Of a DNA stretch of 64,000 nt, positions 1 to 9,021 are shown piece by piece. The stretch spans positions 2,327,501 through 2,391,500 of the forward strand of contig NZ_CP117969.2 in NCBI RefSeq assembly GCF_028743515.2, given 5' to 3'. Source of the stretch: Imtechella halotolerans (GTDB lineage: Bacteria; Bacteroidota; Bacteroidia; Flavobacteriales; Flavobacteriaceae). The notes below the pieces were generated by a model. It did not search any database, was not told the DNA's origin, and saw nothing but the letters and a program-made list of their open reading frames with translations. Position 1 is the stretch's first letter, and each line of letters begins with the position of its first letter. Made by a program: the position numbers and the translations under genes.

Positions 1-178
1 CAAAAGTATCTCCGGTTTTAATAGTGTCTCTCAAAACATGAAAATCGTTAAGGTTAAAGCCAAATTCAATAATAGGCTTAATAACCTCTTCTTTCACCAT
101 TTGAACTTGCTTTTGCTGTTTTTCACACCCTAGTAATGTCAAACAACAACCTACCGCTACAAGTATTTTTTTTATCAT
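1..178 (-). CDS. Probable M23-type lipoprotein (N-terminus only, runs off the window)
   Basis: Only the first 59 codons are present; the gene continues beyond base 1. The ATG at 178 gives a basic N-terminus, a hydrophobic stretch and a lipobox ending LTLLGC (Cys18), so it should be an outer- or inner-membrane lipoprotein. The mature start is Gln/Lys-rich, followed by FGFNL and LRDTIKTGDTF. I associate this kind of N-terminus with Bacteroidota LysM-less M23 peptidoglycan endopeptidases that have a DTIK/GDTFG lead-in, but the catalytic domain is outside the window, so the family call is inference. It starts 4 nt after the tryptophan dioxygenase stop and is surely in the same operon. Lipoprotein: confident. 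M23: moderate. Confidence 0.6.
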   Translation of the reverse strand, partial: MIKKILVAVGCCLTLLGCEKQQKQVQMVKEEVIKPIIEFGFNLNDFHVLRDTIKTGDTF

Positions 179-182
179 GAAA

Positions 183-1148
183 TTATGCTTTTTCAGGATT
201 AAAAACATGGTCTACCCACTGCTTACCCCAATCATCTTTCTCTTCTGCGCTCCAAATATCCGGAAAAAAGATGATTTTTTGAAAACTTGGAGGCAAATAA
301 TCTTTCCAATTAGTTCCTCCAGTGGCATCAATATCCTTATTATCCTTTCTTAAATAACGATAAGCTGAGCCCATATGCATCAAAGGCCACAAAACATTTG
401 CATTTACATCAAAGGTCTTCATTGCATCTAAAAGCAAAACATCAGCGCGCTCAATCACAGGCAAATCAAGAAATTTTTGATAAATCGTATTATTCTTCAC
501 CTCCTGAGCAATACGCATAAATCTAGGTGTATACCTGTATTCAAATTGTTTAAGTGTTAGCGTCTTTTCACCAGTATTACTATCAACAGCTCCCTTTTTC
601 CAATAAATTTTCTCATATAAATCCTCCATGCCCTCAGATCCTGAAATCAAATCTCTCTCAGAATAATGCACCAAATTCTTCAAGGGTGTAGCATACAACT
701 CAATCATCCTAAACTGAGCAGATTGAAATCCACTTGCAGGCAACAATGACATTCTAAATTGCAAAAATTGCGACCGATCCATGCCCTTTATCATGATTTC
801 AAAAGAAGAAATAAGTGCCTTGAAATAACTATTTATACGAGTGAGTCTGTCCGTAAAAAACCTAGCGGTTTGTAACTTATCATCAATAAGTTGCTTTTGC
901 TCATGAATAATAAGCTTAAAGTACAATTCTGTAATTTGATGATACATTATAAACACTTCCTCATCAGGAAAATGGGTACGAGGAATTTGCAGACTCAAAA
1001 GAGTATCCAAATGTATATAATCCCAATAAGTCAAAAAACGTTGATGTAGCAACCCATCCAAGTAAGATCCCAAATCTTGTCCTGAATTTCTATACTTTTC
1101 TTCCAGTTGATCAATTCGATCGGCAATTTCTTTGGGAATGTTACTCAT
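183..1148 (-). CDS. kynA: Tryptophan 2,3-dioxygenase
   Basis: Cytosolic haem enzyme that opens the indole ring of L-tryptophan to N-formylkynurenine, the first step of the kynurenine route. The 321-residue protein has the family landmarks: the substrate-pocket segment IMYHQITELYFK (distal His70), GFQSAQFR (Arg147, substrate carboxylate), the proximal haem His258 in PLMHMGSAYRY, and the TGGTNW substrate loop (about 276-281). Length is slightly above the usual bacterial 280. It sits 4 nt behind the DUF3108 gene and 4 nt ahead of the lipoprotein gene, so all three should be one transcript. No kynureninase or formamidase gene is in the window. The homogentisate genes next door handle a different aromatic amino acid and belong to a separate operon. 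Confidence 0.96.
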   Translation of the reverse strand: MSNIPKEIADRIDQLEEKYRNSGQDLGSYLDGLLHQRFLTYWDYIHLDTLLSLQIPRTHFPDEEVFIMYHQITELYFKLIIHEQKQLIDDKLQTARFFTDRLTRINSYFKALISSFEIMIKGMDRSQFLQFRMSLLPASGFQSAQFRMIELYATPLKNLVHYSERDLISGSEGMEDLYEKIYWKKGAVDSNTGEKTLTLKQFEYRYTPRFMRIAQEVKNNTIYQKFLDLPVIERADVLLLDAMKTFDVNANVLWPLMHMGSAYRYLRKDNKDIDATGGTNWKDYLPPSFQKIIFFPDIWSAEEKDDWGKQWVDHVFNPEKA

Positions 1149-1152
1149 GTAT

Positions 1153-1947
1153 TTAGTTCATTATAATTTTAAACGAATTTTTTAATCCTTTAAAGCCTTC
1201 TAAGTCAGCGACTATAGACCCAACGCGTAAACTTGCCTTTATCCTAACCGGAGCCCTATTTTCGTCATTTGAAATCCAAACAGTAAGACTTTCTTTCGCC
1301 TTAAATACACGTCCAGATTGAACGTACGGTCGGAACTTTAAAGTTTCAACCTTGCCAAATTTAGTACGTAAAACCTCTTTGCCCAAATATCGCATCTTAA
1401 ACTTAAAAATTTCATCATCATCAAGAATCATATCAATCACAAAATCGTCACCGTACTTCAATTTATTAAACTCAACATTGTTACGAAAATAATAAAATGC
1501 TGACATCATATCTTGAACACCAACCGGTATAGTAAGGGTAGTATCTTTCTTCCGCTTCCTATCATAAGCAATCGCAGAATTTACTTCGTGATTAAAAAGA
1601 ATTTCCAAATCTTTAGTATACCCCCCTTCATCTATCTGACGAATAAACCTATATGGCTTACCATCCACTTTGTCGAAATAACTTTCGTAATTATCATCCA
1701 CCTTAAAAAATAATCTCGCTAACCCAGTGGTTGTTCCCTTGCCTATGACATGATATACTGATTTGCCTTTATAATTTGTTTCATTAAGCTGCATTGTAGC
1801 ATAACTCGCATTAAAGGGCCCATAATGAATTCTAAATTGGAACCACTCGCCTGATTTGAAAACTGAAGAATTCACTCCATTACCATTTTGAGCAAATAGA
1901 GAAATAGATATTAAAATTAAAACGAAAGTAAGGTAGGTCTTTTTCAT
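1153..1947 (-). CDS. DUF3108 family secreted protein
   Basis: Exported protein of unknown function, 264 residues. I place the start at the ATG at 1947 rather than an upstream in-frame ATG at 1992, because MKKTYLTFVLILISISLFAQ is a clean Sec signal peptide, whereas the longer start adds an aromatic stretch before it. The mature protein begins with the typical DUF3108 motif FKSGEWFQFRIHYG and has the later segments GKGTTTGLARLFFKVDDNYESY and FGKVETLKFRP. It is a periplasmic or outer-membrane-associated beta-rich protein. First gene of the operon with kynA and the M23-type lipoprotein; I remember this trio as conserved in flavobacteria, which suggests an envelope role unrelated to tryptophan. 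Confidence 0.85.
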   Translation of the reverse strand: MKKTYLTFVLILISISLFAQNGNGVNSSVFKSGEWFQFRIHYGPFNASYATMQLNETNYKGKSVYHVIGKGTTTGLARLFFKVDDNYESYFDKVDGKPYRFIRQIDEGGYTKDLEILFNHEVNSAIAYDRKRKKDTTLTIPVGVQDMMSAFYYFRNNVEFNKLKYGDDFVIDMILDDDEIFKFKMRYLGKEVLRTKFGKVETLKFRPYVQSGRVFKAKESLTVWISNDENRAPVRIKASLRVGSIVADLEGFKGLKNSFKIIMN

Positions 1948-2037
1948 AACTATCCAATTGTAAAAATAATAAAATAATAATGCCATTATCACATTTGTAC
2001 CTATGAAATCAAGGACTGTTCCAAAAAAGATTTAAAT

Positions 2038-2140
2038 AAAAAAAGCCCGATGAAACATCGAGCTTTTTCCATTAACCAACCAAAACTTTAAATTATGAAA
2101 ACTTTCTTAAAGTTGCTAAAGGGCACCACCCCTTTTTGCG
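2038..2140 (-). ncRNA. Candidate small RNA of about 100 nt with its own promoter and terminator
   Basis: On the minus strand a perfect Bacteroidota -7 box, TATATTTG, lies at 2152-2145. About 80-100 nt downstream is a hairpin at 2066-2042 (arms AAAGCTCGATG / CATCGGGCTTT with a U-G pair that only the minus-strand RNA can form), followed by seven U at 2044-2038. Between them are two further foldable elements: GGGGTGGTGCCC near the 5' end, and an 8-bp inverted repeat AACTTTAA (2114-2107) / TTAAAGTT (2091-2084), which can also refold as AACTTT-AAG-AAAGTT. The transcript would end 90 nt upstream of the DUF3108 gene and start downstream of the 4-hydroxyphenylpyruvate dioxygenase stop. I cannot name a family. 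A weak 56-codon plus-strand frame (2095-2265) overlaps it and looks accidental. Confidence 0.55.
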
Positions 2141-2259
2141 AGTGCAAATATACGGCGATTTTACACCTAAAAAACACTTTCCGAAAGTTTAACACAACAT
2201 TGTGTTTTGTGCGATATTTTCTGGTTAATCATTATATAATTGTTAACACTTTAACTAAT

Positions 2260-3420
2260 TTATAGCGTTCCCCTCAACTGTTGCTCTCTCTCGATAGACT
2301 CAAAAAGAGCTTTAAAGTTACCAGCACCAAATCCTTTTGCACCCATTCTCTGAATAATCTCAAAGAAAAGTGTAGGACGGTCTTCCACTGGCTTGGTAAA
2401 AATCTGAAGTAGATAACCCTCCTCATCCGCATCTACAAGAATAGATAGTTTTTGAAGTTCGGCAATATCCTCCTTCATCATATCACGATGTACACCTAAT
2501 CTTCTAGGAATGTCATCATAATATGCTTGAGGTGGTGGTGGCAAAAACTCCACTCCCCGAGACTTTAATTCACTCACAGTCTTAATTATATCATCGGTTG
2601 CAACAGCAATATGCTGAACACCAGACCCTTCATAAAAATCCAGATATTCTTCTATTTGAGATCGTTTTTTTCCTTCAGCAGGCTCATTAATTGGAAACTT
2701 AATACGTCCATTTCCATTACTCATCACCTTACTCATTAAAGCAGAATACTCTGTATGAATCTGTTTATCATCAAAAGATAGGAAATTAACAAATCCCATA
2801 ACATCCTCATACCATTTTACCCAATGATTCATTTCACCCCAACCTACATTACCAACCATGTGGTCTATATATTTCAATCCTACTGATGATGGGCTGTAAT
2901 CGGGCTTCCATTCTTGAAACCCTGGCAAAAACACTCCTTTGTAATTCTTTCGTTCTACAAACATATGAACAGTTTCCCCGTAAGTATAGATACCAGCACG
3001 TACGACTTCTCCATGTTCGTCTTGTTCAATAATTGGCTCCATGAATGACCTAGCTCCTCTCTTGGTAGTTTCCTCATAAGCACTTCGAGCATCATCTACC
3101 CATAATGCCACTACCTTCACTCCATCACCATGTTTAACAATATGCTCATTTACAGGCGATTTGCTATTCAGTGGCGTTGTTAATACCAAGCGAATTTTAT
3201 CTTGTTTTAACACATAACTAACCTCATTTCTAGAACCAGTCTCCAATCCTTTATAAGCTAAGGATTGAAATCCAAACGCAGTTTTATAATAATGGGCAGC
3301 TTGCTTTGCATTTCCAACATAAAGCTCAACATAATCGGTTCCTAAAAGAGGCAAAAAATCTTGCGCTCCTTCAAATATTTTTTCAAGACCGTAGTCTACG
3401 GATTTTATTTCTTTTGACAT
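2260..3420 (-). CDS. hppD: 4-hydroxyphenylpyruvate dioxygenase
   Basis: Non-haem Fe(II) enzyme of tyrosine breakdown, converting 4-hydroxyphenylpyruvate to homogentisate. Two vicinal-oxygen-chelate domains are visible (about 25-155 and 180-350). The iron ligands are His187 (KYIDHMVGNV), His270 (GVQHIAVATDD) and Glu354 (LFFEIIQR), and the C-terminal gating helix GAGNFKALFESIEREQ is intact. Length (386) is standard for the bacterial/plant-like form. It starts 24 nt after the homogentisate dioxygenase stop, so product and next enzyme are encoded on one transcript. No own terminator directly follows; the small-RNA terminator at about 2042-2066 may also stop this transcript. Confidence 0.97.
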   Translation of the reverse strand: MSKEIKSVDYGLEKIFEGAQDFLPLLGTDYVELYVGNAKQAAHYYKTAFGFQSLAYKGLETGSRNEVSYVLKQDKIRLVLTTPLNSKSPVNEHIVKHGDGVKVVALWVDDARSAYEETTKRGARSFMEPIIEQDEHGEVVRAGIYTYGETVHMFVERKNYKGVFLPGFQEWKPDYSPSSVGLKYIDHMVGNVGWGEMNHWVKWYEDVMGFVNFLSFDDKQIHTEYSALMSKVMSNGNGRIKFPINEPAEGKKRSQIEEYLDFYEGSGVQHIAVATDDIIKTVSELKSRGVEFLPPPPQAYYDDIPRRLGVHRDMMKEDIAELQKLSILVDADEEGYLLQIFTKPVEDRPTLFFEIIQRMGAKGFGAGNFKALFESIEREQQLRGTL

Positions 3421-3444
3421 TTTTTAGTTCTTTAGATACATTAA

Positions 3445-4605
3445 TTAAGAATCAAGCCACGATTGATAATAACTTTCATCTGCTATTTTCATGGCCTCAT
3501 CAGTAAGCATAAGTGGTTTAAACGTGTCTACCATTACAGCCAGTTCCTGTGTCTGGGTTTTACCAATACTTCGCTCTGTTGCTCCAGGATGGGGTCCGTG
3601 AGGTATTCCAGCAGGATGCAATGAAATATGACCTGGCTCTATATCATTTCGACTCATAAAATCTCCATCTACATAATACAACACCTCATCACTATCGATA
3701 TTACTATGATTATAAGGCGCAGGTATTGCGTTAGGATGATAGTCATACAACCTAGGCACAAATGAACAGACAACAAAAGCATCCGTTTCAAAAGTTTGAT
3801 GAACTGGAGGTGGTTGATGGATTCTGCCCGTTATAGGTTCAAAATCATGGATGGAAAATGCATACGGATAATTATATCCATCATAACCCACTACATCAAA
3901 TGGGTGTGTTGCATAAACCATGTCAAAAATCTCATCTTTCTTTTTAACCTTAATTAAGAAATCACCTCTCTCATCATAAGTTTCCAAAGCAGAAGGTTTG
4001 CGAATATCTCGTTCACAAAATGGAGAATGCTCCAATAATTGACCAAACCAATTACGATATCTTTTTGGAGTATAAATAGGTCTTCTAGACTCGACAATAA
4101 ACAACCTATTATCTTCAGTAGAAAAATCTATTTTATAAATTATACCACGTGGGATTAACAAATAATCTCCATAAGTGAATTCCAAATTACCGAGCATTGT
4201 ACGCAATATTCCCGATCCCTTATGAATAAACAACAATTCATCCGCATCAGTGTTCTTATAAAAGTACTCTTGGGTTAAATTTTTTGGGGCCGCTAAAATT
4301 ATGGTACAGTCACTATTAGTTAAAACTGCCTTTCTACTTTCCAAATAATCAGCAACTGCTGGCACTTGAAATCCTTTCAATCGGTAAGATTGTATATTAT
4401 TGGCACGCGCTATCTTAGGCGCCACACTATATTGCCCTTTAATCTCCTTAACTTGAGTAGGACGTTGTTCATGGTAGATGTTTGAATACATTCCATCAAA
4501 TCCAATAGTCCCGAAAAGTTGTTCATAGTACAAATCTCCATTGGATTTTCTAAAAATGGTATGTCGTTTCGGCGGAATTTTTCCTAACGAATGATAAAAT
4601 GGCAT
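3445..4605 (-). CDS. hmgA: Homogentisate 1,2-dioxygenase
   Basis: Cupin-type Fe(II) dioxygenase that cleaves homogentisate to maleylacetoacetate in tyrosine/phenylalanine catabolism. The 386-residue protein carries the expected iron ligands: His300 (PYNHSNID), Glu307 (SDEVLYY) and His336 within HPAGIPHGPHPG. The N-terminal jelly-roll half is also complete. It is shorter than the human enzyme (445) but typical for Bacteroidota. Upstream gene of an hmgA-hppD operon. Maleylacetoacetate isomerase and fumarylacetoacetase are not in the window. A weak minus-strand -7-like sequence (GATATTTG, near 4755) lies in the 240-bp leader, which otherwise shows nothing I recognise. Confidence 0.96.
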   Translation of the reverse strand: MPFYHSLGKIPPKRHTIFRKSNGDLYYEQLFGTIGFDGMYSNIYHEQRPTQVKEIKGQYSVAPKIARANNIQSYRLKGFQVPAVADYLESRKAVLTNSDCTIILAAPKNLTQEYFYKNTDADELLFIHKGSGILRTMLGNLEFTYGDYLLIPRGIIYKIDFSTEDNRLFIVESRRPIYTPKRYRNWFGQLLEHSPFCERDIRKPSALETYDERGDFLIKVKKKDEIFDMVYATHPFDVVGYDGYNYPYAFSIHDFEPITGRIHQPPPVHQTFETDAFVVCSFVPRLYDYHPNAIPAPYNHSNIDSDEVLYYVDGDFMSRNDIEPGHISLHPAGIPHGPHPGATERSIGKTQTQELAVMVDTFKPLMLTDEAMKIADESYYQSWLDS

Positions 4606-4844
4606 AACGGTTATATTTTACAGGTGTAAATGATAAAAATTGACTCATAAAGTTGTGAGCCATCAATCTGCAAGCTAAAAAGTTCTCATTCAGGATTTCT
4701 CTTGATGAGGAATTTTAAGAAGCTCAGTAATCCTTCCCAATATTTGTTCATACCTTCACAAATATCGTAATTTTTGATGAATTATTATAAATCTCATCAG
4801 ATCTATTCATTATTAATAATAATGAAGACCCTTAACCTGTTTTT

Positions 4845-7067
4845 CTAAAACCAAAAGCCCACACTCACGAACCAGATATGAGTTCCTCCCTCTGGAGACC
4901 ATGTATACTTTGCCTCTATTGGCCCCATAAAAGTTTCCATCCCGTAACCAACGGCATATCCAGAATAGTCAGGTCTACTAAACCATTCTCGGTTAAGAAA
5001 AATATCATTAGCAGCATTCGCATAATTTGCTGTAAAATTGATATGATTCTTTGGAATAAACTCGTAATCCATTGTAAAACCACCCTTTACAAAACTATTA
5101 CCACCGAAACTTAAAAAATCATATCCAACAAATGAAATAAAATTATTTATAAAGTCATTACCATATCCGCCCAACACAAAATCAAGCGTATTATGATCTG
5201 AATTACCTAGACGAAAGCCCCCTTCATTTACTATATTAAGGGAAAACTTTGGAAATATTGTAGTAGCTATACCAATTTTAGCCTTAGCAATTGAATAAGG
5301 TTTAAAATTATTATGATAATCCGAAGAATACAGATACCAATGAAAATCCCCATTAAAGTATACTCCCTTTTTTGGAAAATATCTGTTATCATAGCTGTCT
5401 AGTAAAAGGTACCCATAGGTGCTAACAAAATCACTCTTTTCAAAATAAGCGGCTTCACTTTCAACATCCGAGATTGTTTCTGTCTTAATTCTAAGGTTTT
5501 TATATTCAAGTCCCGCACCCAAAGAAAATTCTTCTTTGAAAAGAGTTTGCACATAAAGTTGATTTGTAAAATCGGCCACCGAAACATTTACTTTATTAAT
5601 TGGAACCGTTGATTCACCCACCACTTGTTGAACAAAATTAAAATCAACATCCTTTTTAAAATAGTTAAATGTTGATTTCAACCCATAACTCCAGTGAAAG
5701 CCCTTGTCAACATAATATTCGAAATTGTATCGAATATTATCGCCCAATATAAAGTCTACCCCCACTACATCATCTTCTTGTAAAAAATTTTTGTGGGTTA
5801 CATTAATAACACCACTAGTTTTATAAAGATCATCGTAGTGAACTCCTAACTTTAAATAGGTGCTATTTTTATTTTCAGATAACTTAAAATGCACTAATTC
5901 ACCTTCATCTTTTGACTGTACTTCATAACGAATAGCATTGAAATTTCCAGTTCCAAGAAGGTTATTTACTCCTTGTTGAAAACGTTCAAAGCTAATTAAT
6001 TCATCATTCTTTAATCTCAGCTTCCCCTTCAAATAAGCCCTACTGTAATGTTCACTACCAGAGAATTGAATATCCACTATATTTAGGGAGTCCGTAGGCT
6101 CTATTTTTACAGGAGGCCTGGAAAATCGCTGTTTCCTTGACAGCTCTTTAAGCGATTCAAATTGATTATACGCAGCTATCTTACCATTGGAAATAATCTC
6201 CATGCCTTCCTTGAAAGAAACAACATTGAATTTACTAATATCAGGGTGAATATAAATATCTGTTTTTTTAGACTTCTCGCGCATATCATTCACCGTGCGA
6301 TAATTATTGATCTGTAAAAGTATTCCAGGAGCAGAGGTCAATGTTTCTCGATCAGCTAGTGCGTCCTGTACATCTACCCCTATAATAATATCCACCCCTT
6401 TATCCTTAAGCTCATCCAGGGGATAATTATTTACTACACCTCCATCTATCAATAGACGCTCTCCAATTTCGACAGGCTCAAAAAGAGAAGGAAATGCTCC
6501 GCTAGCTAATATAGCTTCAGGCAGATATCCGGATTCCAAACGTACACTTTCACCTGTTTCAACATCTGTTGCCATACAAAAAAAAGGAATAGGGAGCTTA
6601 TCAAATTCATTTATATGGTTCACAGGTTGTAATAATTGAACCAATAAATTATACACGTTTTGTCCCTTGGAAAATGCCGAAGGAAAAGACACTTTTAACT
6701 TATTAAAAGGTAAGGAAATTGCGTAACGTTCCTGGTCTTCTTTTTCATAGAAAGTCTTTGCTGATCTAGGAATCTGATCTTGAATCAATTCTTCAAAACT
6801 AATACTCTTAAATATGGAATCTAATTGATGGGCAGAATATCCCGAAGCATATAATGCGCCAATAATAGCTCCCATACTAGTTCCTCCTATATAATCAATA
6901 CGCACACCTGCTTCCTCGATTACCTTTAGGGCGCCTATATGTGCTAGGCCCTTTGCACCCCCTCCACTTAACACTAACCCTACCTTTATATCATCAGGAG
7001 TTTGTTGCGCTAATATTATAGGACAAAATCCTATTACAAAAAACAGAAATATCAGGGAGGTTTTCAT
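4845..7067 (-). CDS. Patatin-like phospholipase fused to an outer-membrane beta-barrel
   Basis: Predicted type Vd-like secreted lipase. A signal peptide ends at ILAQQ (about residue 20). The patatin domain (28-240) has the oxyanion loop SGGGAKGLAHIG, the nucleophile Ser64 in GTSMG, and catalytic Asp208 in the IDGG motif. A POTRA-like segment (about 330-395; VDIQFSGSEHYSR) follows, then a strand-rich region to residue 740 ending in aromatic FVSVGFWF, as in BamA/TamA-family barrels. So the esterase probably sits in the periplasm or is exported through its own barrel. It begins 32 nt after uvrC and is probably co-transcribed with it. Lipid substrate not predictable. The neighbouring 5' gene is a repair nuclease with no obvious functional link. 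Confidence 0.9.
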   Translation of the reverse strand: MKTSLIFLFFVIGFCPIILAQQTPDDIKVGLVLSGGGAKGLAHIGALKVIEEAGVRIDYIGGTSMGAIIGALYASGYSAHQLDSIFKSISFEELIQDQIPRSAKTFYEKEDQERYAISLPFNKLKVSFPSAFSKGQNVYNLLVQLLQPVNHINEFDKLPIPFFCMATDVETGESVRLESGYLPEAILASGAFPSLFEPVEIGERLLIDGGVVNNYPLDELKDKGVDIIIGVDVQDALADRETLTSAPGILLQINNYRTVNDMREKSKKTDIYIHPDISKFNVVSFKEGMEIISNGKIAAYNQFESLKELSRKQRFSRPPVKIEPTDSLNIVDIQFSGSEHYSRAYLKGKLRLKNDELISFERFQQGVNNLLGTGNFNAIRYEVQSKDEGELVHFKLSENKNSTYLKLGVHYDDLYKTSGVINVTHKNFLQEDDVVGVDFILGDNIRYNFEYYVDKGFHWSYGLKSTFNYFKKDVDFNFVQQVVGESTVPINKVNVSVADFTNQLYVQTLFKEEFSLGAGLEYKNLRIKTETISDVESEAAYFEKSDFVSTYGYLLLDSYDNRYFPKKGVYFNGDFHWYLYSSDYHNNFKPYSIAKAKIGIATTIFPKFSLNIVNEGGFRLGNSDHNTLDFVLGGYGNDFINNFISFVGYDFLSFGGNSFVKGGFTMDYEFIPKNHINFTANYANAANDIFLNREWFSRPDYSGYAVGYGMETFMGPIEAKYTWSPEGGTHIWFVSVGFWF

Positions 7068-7099
7068 AGTAACTTTTTACAAAGTTTGAAGATACGCAA

Positions 7100-8887
7100 T
7101 TAATGAAAATGTGTATAAATTTTTTTAGCTTTTGAAGGGCCAACTACCGCTGTCAAATCCTCTTCACTAGCTTCCTTAATCCTCTTAACCGATTTAAAAT
7201 GAGACAACAAAACATCCCTTGTAGCGTCTCCAATCCCTTCTATTGAATCCAATTCAGAAACCACAGCAGCTTGGCTTCTCTTTTTACGGTGAAATGTTAT
7301 TCCAAATCGGTGCGCCTCATTACGTAACTGTTGAATAATTTTAAGGCTTTCTGACTTCTTATCTAGATATAGAGGAACACTGTCTCCTGGAAAATAGATC
7401 TCTTCTAATCGCTTAGCAATACCAATGATTGCAATTTGCCCCCTTAACCCTAGAGCATCTATACTTTTTAACGCTGAGGACAATTGCCCTTTTCCTCCAT
7501 CTATAACTATTAACTGCGGTAAAGATTGTCCCTCGTCAAGCAATCTTTTATAACGCCGATAAACCACTTCTTCCATTGAAGCAAAATCGTCCGGCCCATC
7601 AACAGTTTTGATATTAAAATGTCGATAATCCTTCTTACTTGGCTTTCCATCTTTAAAAACTACGCAAGCAGCAACAGGATTAGTTCCTTGAATATTTGAG
7701 TTATCAAAACATTCAATATGCCTAGGTTCAGATCCAAGTCGTAAATCCTTTTGCATCTGTAACATTATACGATTCACATGTCGATCGGGATCTGTTATTT
7801 TCAATTGCTTAAAACGTTCTTGCCTATATAGTTTCGCATTACGTTCAGAAAGTTCAAGTAGTTGCTTTTTATCACCTAATTTTGGTATAGTAATCTTTAA
7901 AGTTTCGGAAACGGTAACTTCAAAAGGAACCAACAATTCTTTAGATTGAGAATGAAAACGTTCACGTAATTCCATTATCGTCCATTCCAACAATTCACGA
8001 TCAGACTCCTCTAACTTCTTTTTAATTTCTAAGGTATGAGCTCTAATAATGGCACCATAAGAAACCTGAAGAAAATTCACATAACCATAGCTTTCATCAG
8101 AAACAATTGTAAAAACATCTACATTACTAATTCTAGGGTTTACAATTGTTGATTTAGCTTGGTAATTTTCAAGCACCTCTATCTTTTCCTTGATACGTTG
8201 GGCTTCTTCATATTCCATTTTTGTTGCATAGGCCTTCATTTGTTTTTTAAATTCTTGTAATGACTCCTTGAAATTTCCTTTTAAGATTTCTCGAATGGCT
8301 ATAATCTGCTTGTTGTATTCTTCTTCTTTATGCAGGCCTTCACATGGTCCTGCACAATTTCCCAAATGATATTCCAGACATACCTTATATTTTTGAACAT
8401 TTATTTTCGCTTCAGATAGATCATAATTGCAGGTACGTATAGCATACACTCCTTTTATTAAATCAAGAAGAGTACGTACAGTCTTAAAATTAGTATAAGG
8501 ACCAAAATACTCAGAACCATCTCTCACCACATTTCTTGTAGAGAATACTCGTGGAAAACGTTCTTTTTTTAAACAAATCCAAGGATAAGTTTTATCGTCC
8601 TTAAGCAAGATATTATAGCGAGGCTGATACTGTTTGATAAGATTGTTTTCTAGTAGTAAGGCATCCGTTTCAGTCGGAACCACTATATGCCGAATAGTAA
8701 CTATTTTTTTAACAAGCACTCGTGTCTTTCCAGAATCGTGTGTTTTTTGAAAATACGATGAAACTCTTTTCTTAAGATTGCGAGCTTTTCCTACATACAA
8801 TATTTTTCCTTCTTTATCATAAAATTGATAAACTCCCGGCTGACTAGGAAGTGTATGTAGCTGTAATTCTATGGTTGAAACAGTCAT
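7100..8887 (-). CDS. uvrC: Excinuclease ABC subunit C
   Basis: Dual-incision nuclease of nucleotide excision repair, working with UvrA and UvrB. The order of domains is standard: GIY-YIG nuclease near the N-terminus (QPGVYQFY, LYVGKARNLKKRV), a Cys cluster (CNYDL, CLEYHLGNCAGPC), the UvrB-binding UVR segment (MEYEEAQRIKEKI), the RNase H-like nuclease core (ECFDNSNIQG, VIDGGKGQL), and C-terminal HhH motifs (LDSIEGIGDATRD). I chose the ATG at 8887 (MTVSTIEL). The frame is open to 8965, but a perfect -7 box TACATTTG lies at 8899-8892, between the two starts, so the longer form would begin upstream of the promoter. That places transcription at or next to the ATG. Leads the operon with the patatin gene. 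Confidence 0.97.
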   Translation of the reverse strand: MTVSTIELQLHTLPSQPGVYQFYDKEGKILYVGKARNLKKRVSSYFQKTHDSGKTRVLVKKIVTIRHIVVPTETDALLLENNLIKQYQPRYNILLKDDKTYPWICLKKERFPRVFSTRNVVRDGSEYFGPYTNFKTVRTLLDLIKGVYAIRTCNYDLSEAKINVQKYKVCLEYHLGNCAGPCEGLHKEEEYNKQIIAIREILKGNFKESLQEFKKQMKAYATKMEYEEAQRIKEKIEVLENYQAKSTIVNPRISNVDVFTIVSDESYGYVNFLQVSYGAIIRAHTLEIKKKLEESDRELLEWTIMELRERFHSQSKELLVPFEVTVSETLKITIPKLGDKKQLLELSERNAKLYRQERFKQLKITDPDRHVNRIMLQMQKDLRLGSEPRHIECFDNSNIQGTNPVAACVVFKDGKPSKKDYRHFNIKTVDGPDDFASMEEVVYRRYKRLLDEGQSLPQLIVIDGGKGQLSSALKSIDALGLRGQIAIIGIAKRLEEIYFPGDSVPLYLDKKSESLKIIQQLRNEAHRFGITFHRKKRSQAAVVSELDSIEGIGDATRDVLLSHFKSVKRIKEASEEDLTAVVGPSKAKKIYTHFH

Positions 8888-8891
8888 ATTA

Positions 8892-8899
8892 CAAATGTA
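8892..8899 (-). promoter_or_regulatory. uvrC -7 box (leaderless-type position)
   Basis: TACATTTG matches TAnnTTTG exactly and ends 4 nt before the uvrC ATG. I see no TTG at the usual 19-22 bp upstream, so strength is uncertain. The same 4-nt spacing occurs at glyS. Confidence 0.45.
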
Positions 8900-8978
8900 T
8901 ACAAATGCCCTCTTTTTACCTATTTCAGTACTTGCTTTTAACTCCTTTGATTTAGCATAGAACAATCAAATTTTAATG

Positions 8979-8986
8979 TATTTTTG
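8979..8986 (+). promoter_or_regulatory. -7 box for the formyl-THF cyclo-ligase gene
   Basis: TATTTTTG matches TAnnTTTG and lies 35 nt before the ATG at 9022, on the other side of the divergent spacer from the uvrC promoter. No well-spaced TTG is visible (a TTTG at 8946-8949 is 29 bp away, too far). Confidence 0.4.
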
Positions 8987-9021
8987 AAGTATTTTATAAA
9001 AATATCTCTGAGGAACTAATT

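Noticed and set aside
2095-2265. Plus-strand 56-codon frame beginning MKTFLKLLKG
   Set aside because: It lies antisense to the candidate small RNA, overlaps the hppD stop, has no plus-strand promoter, and its pairing pattern fits RNA structure better than coding.
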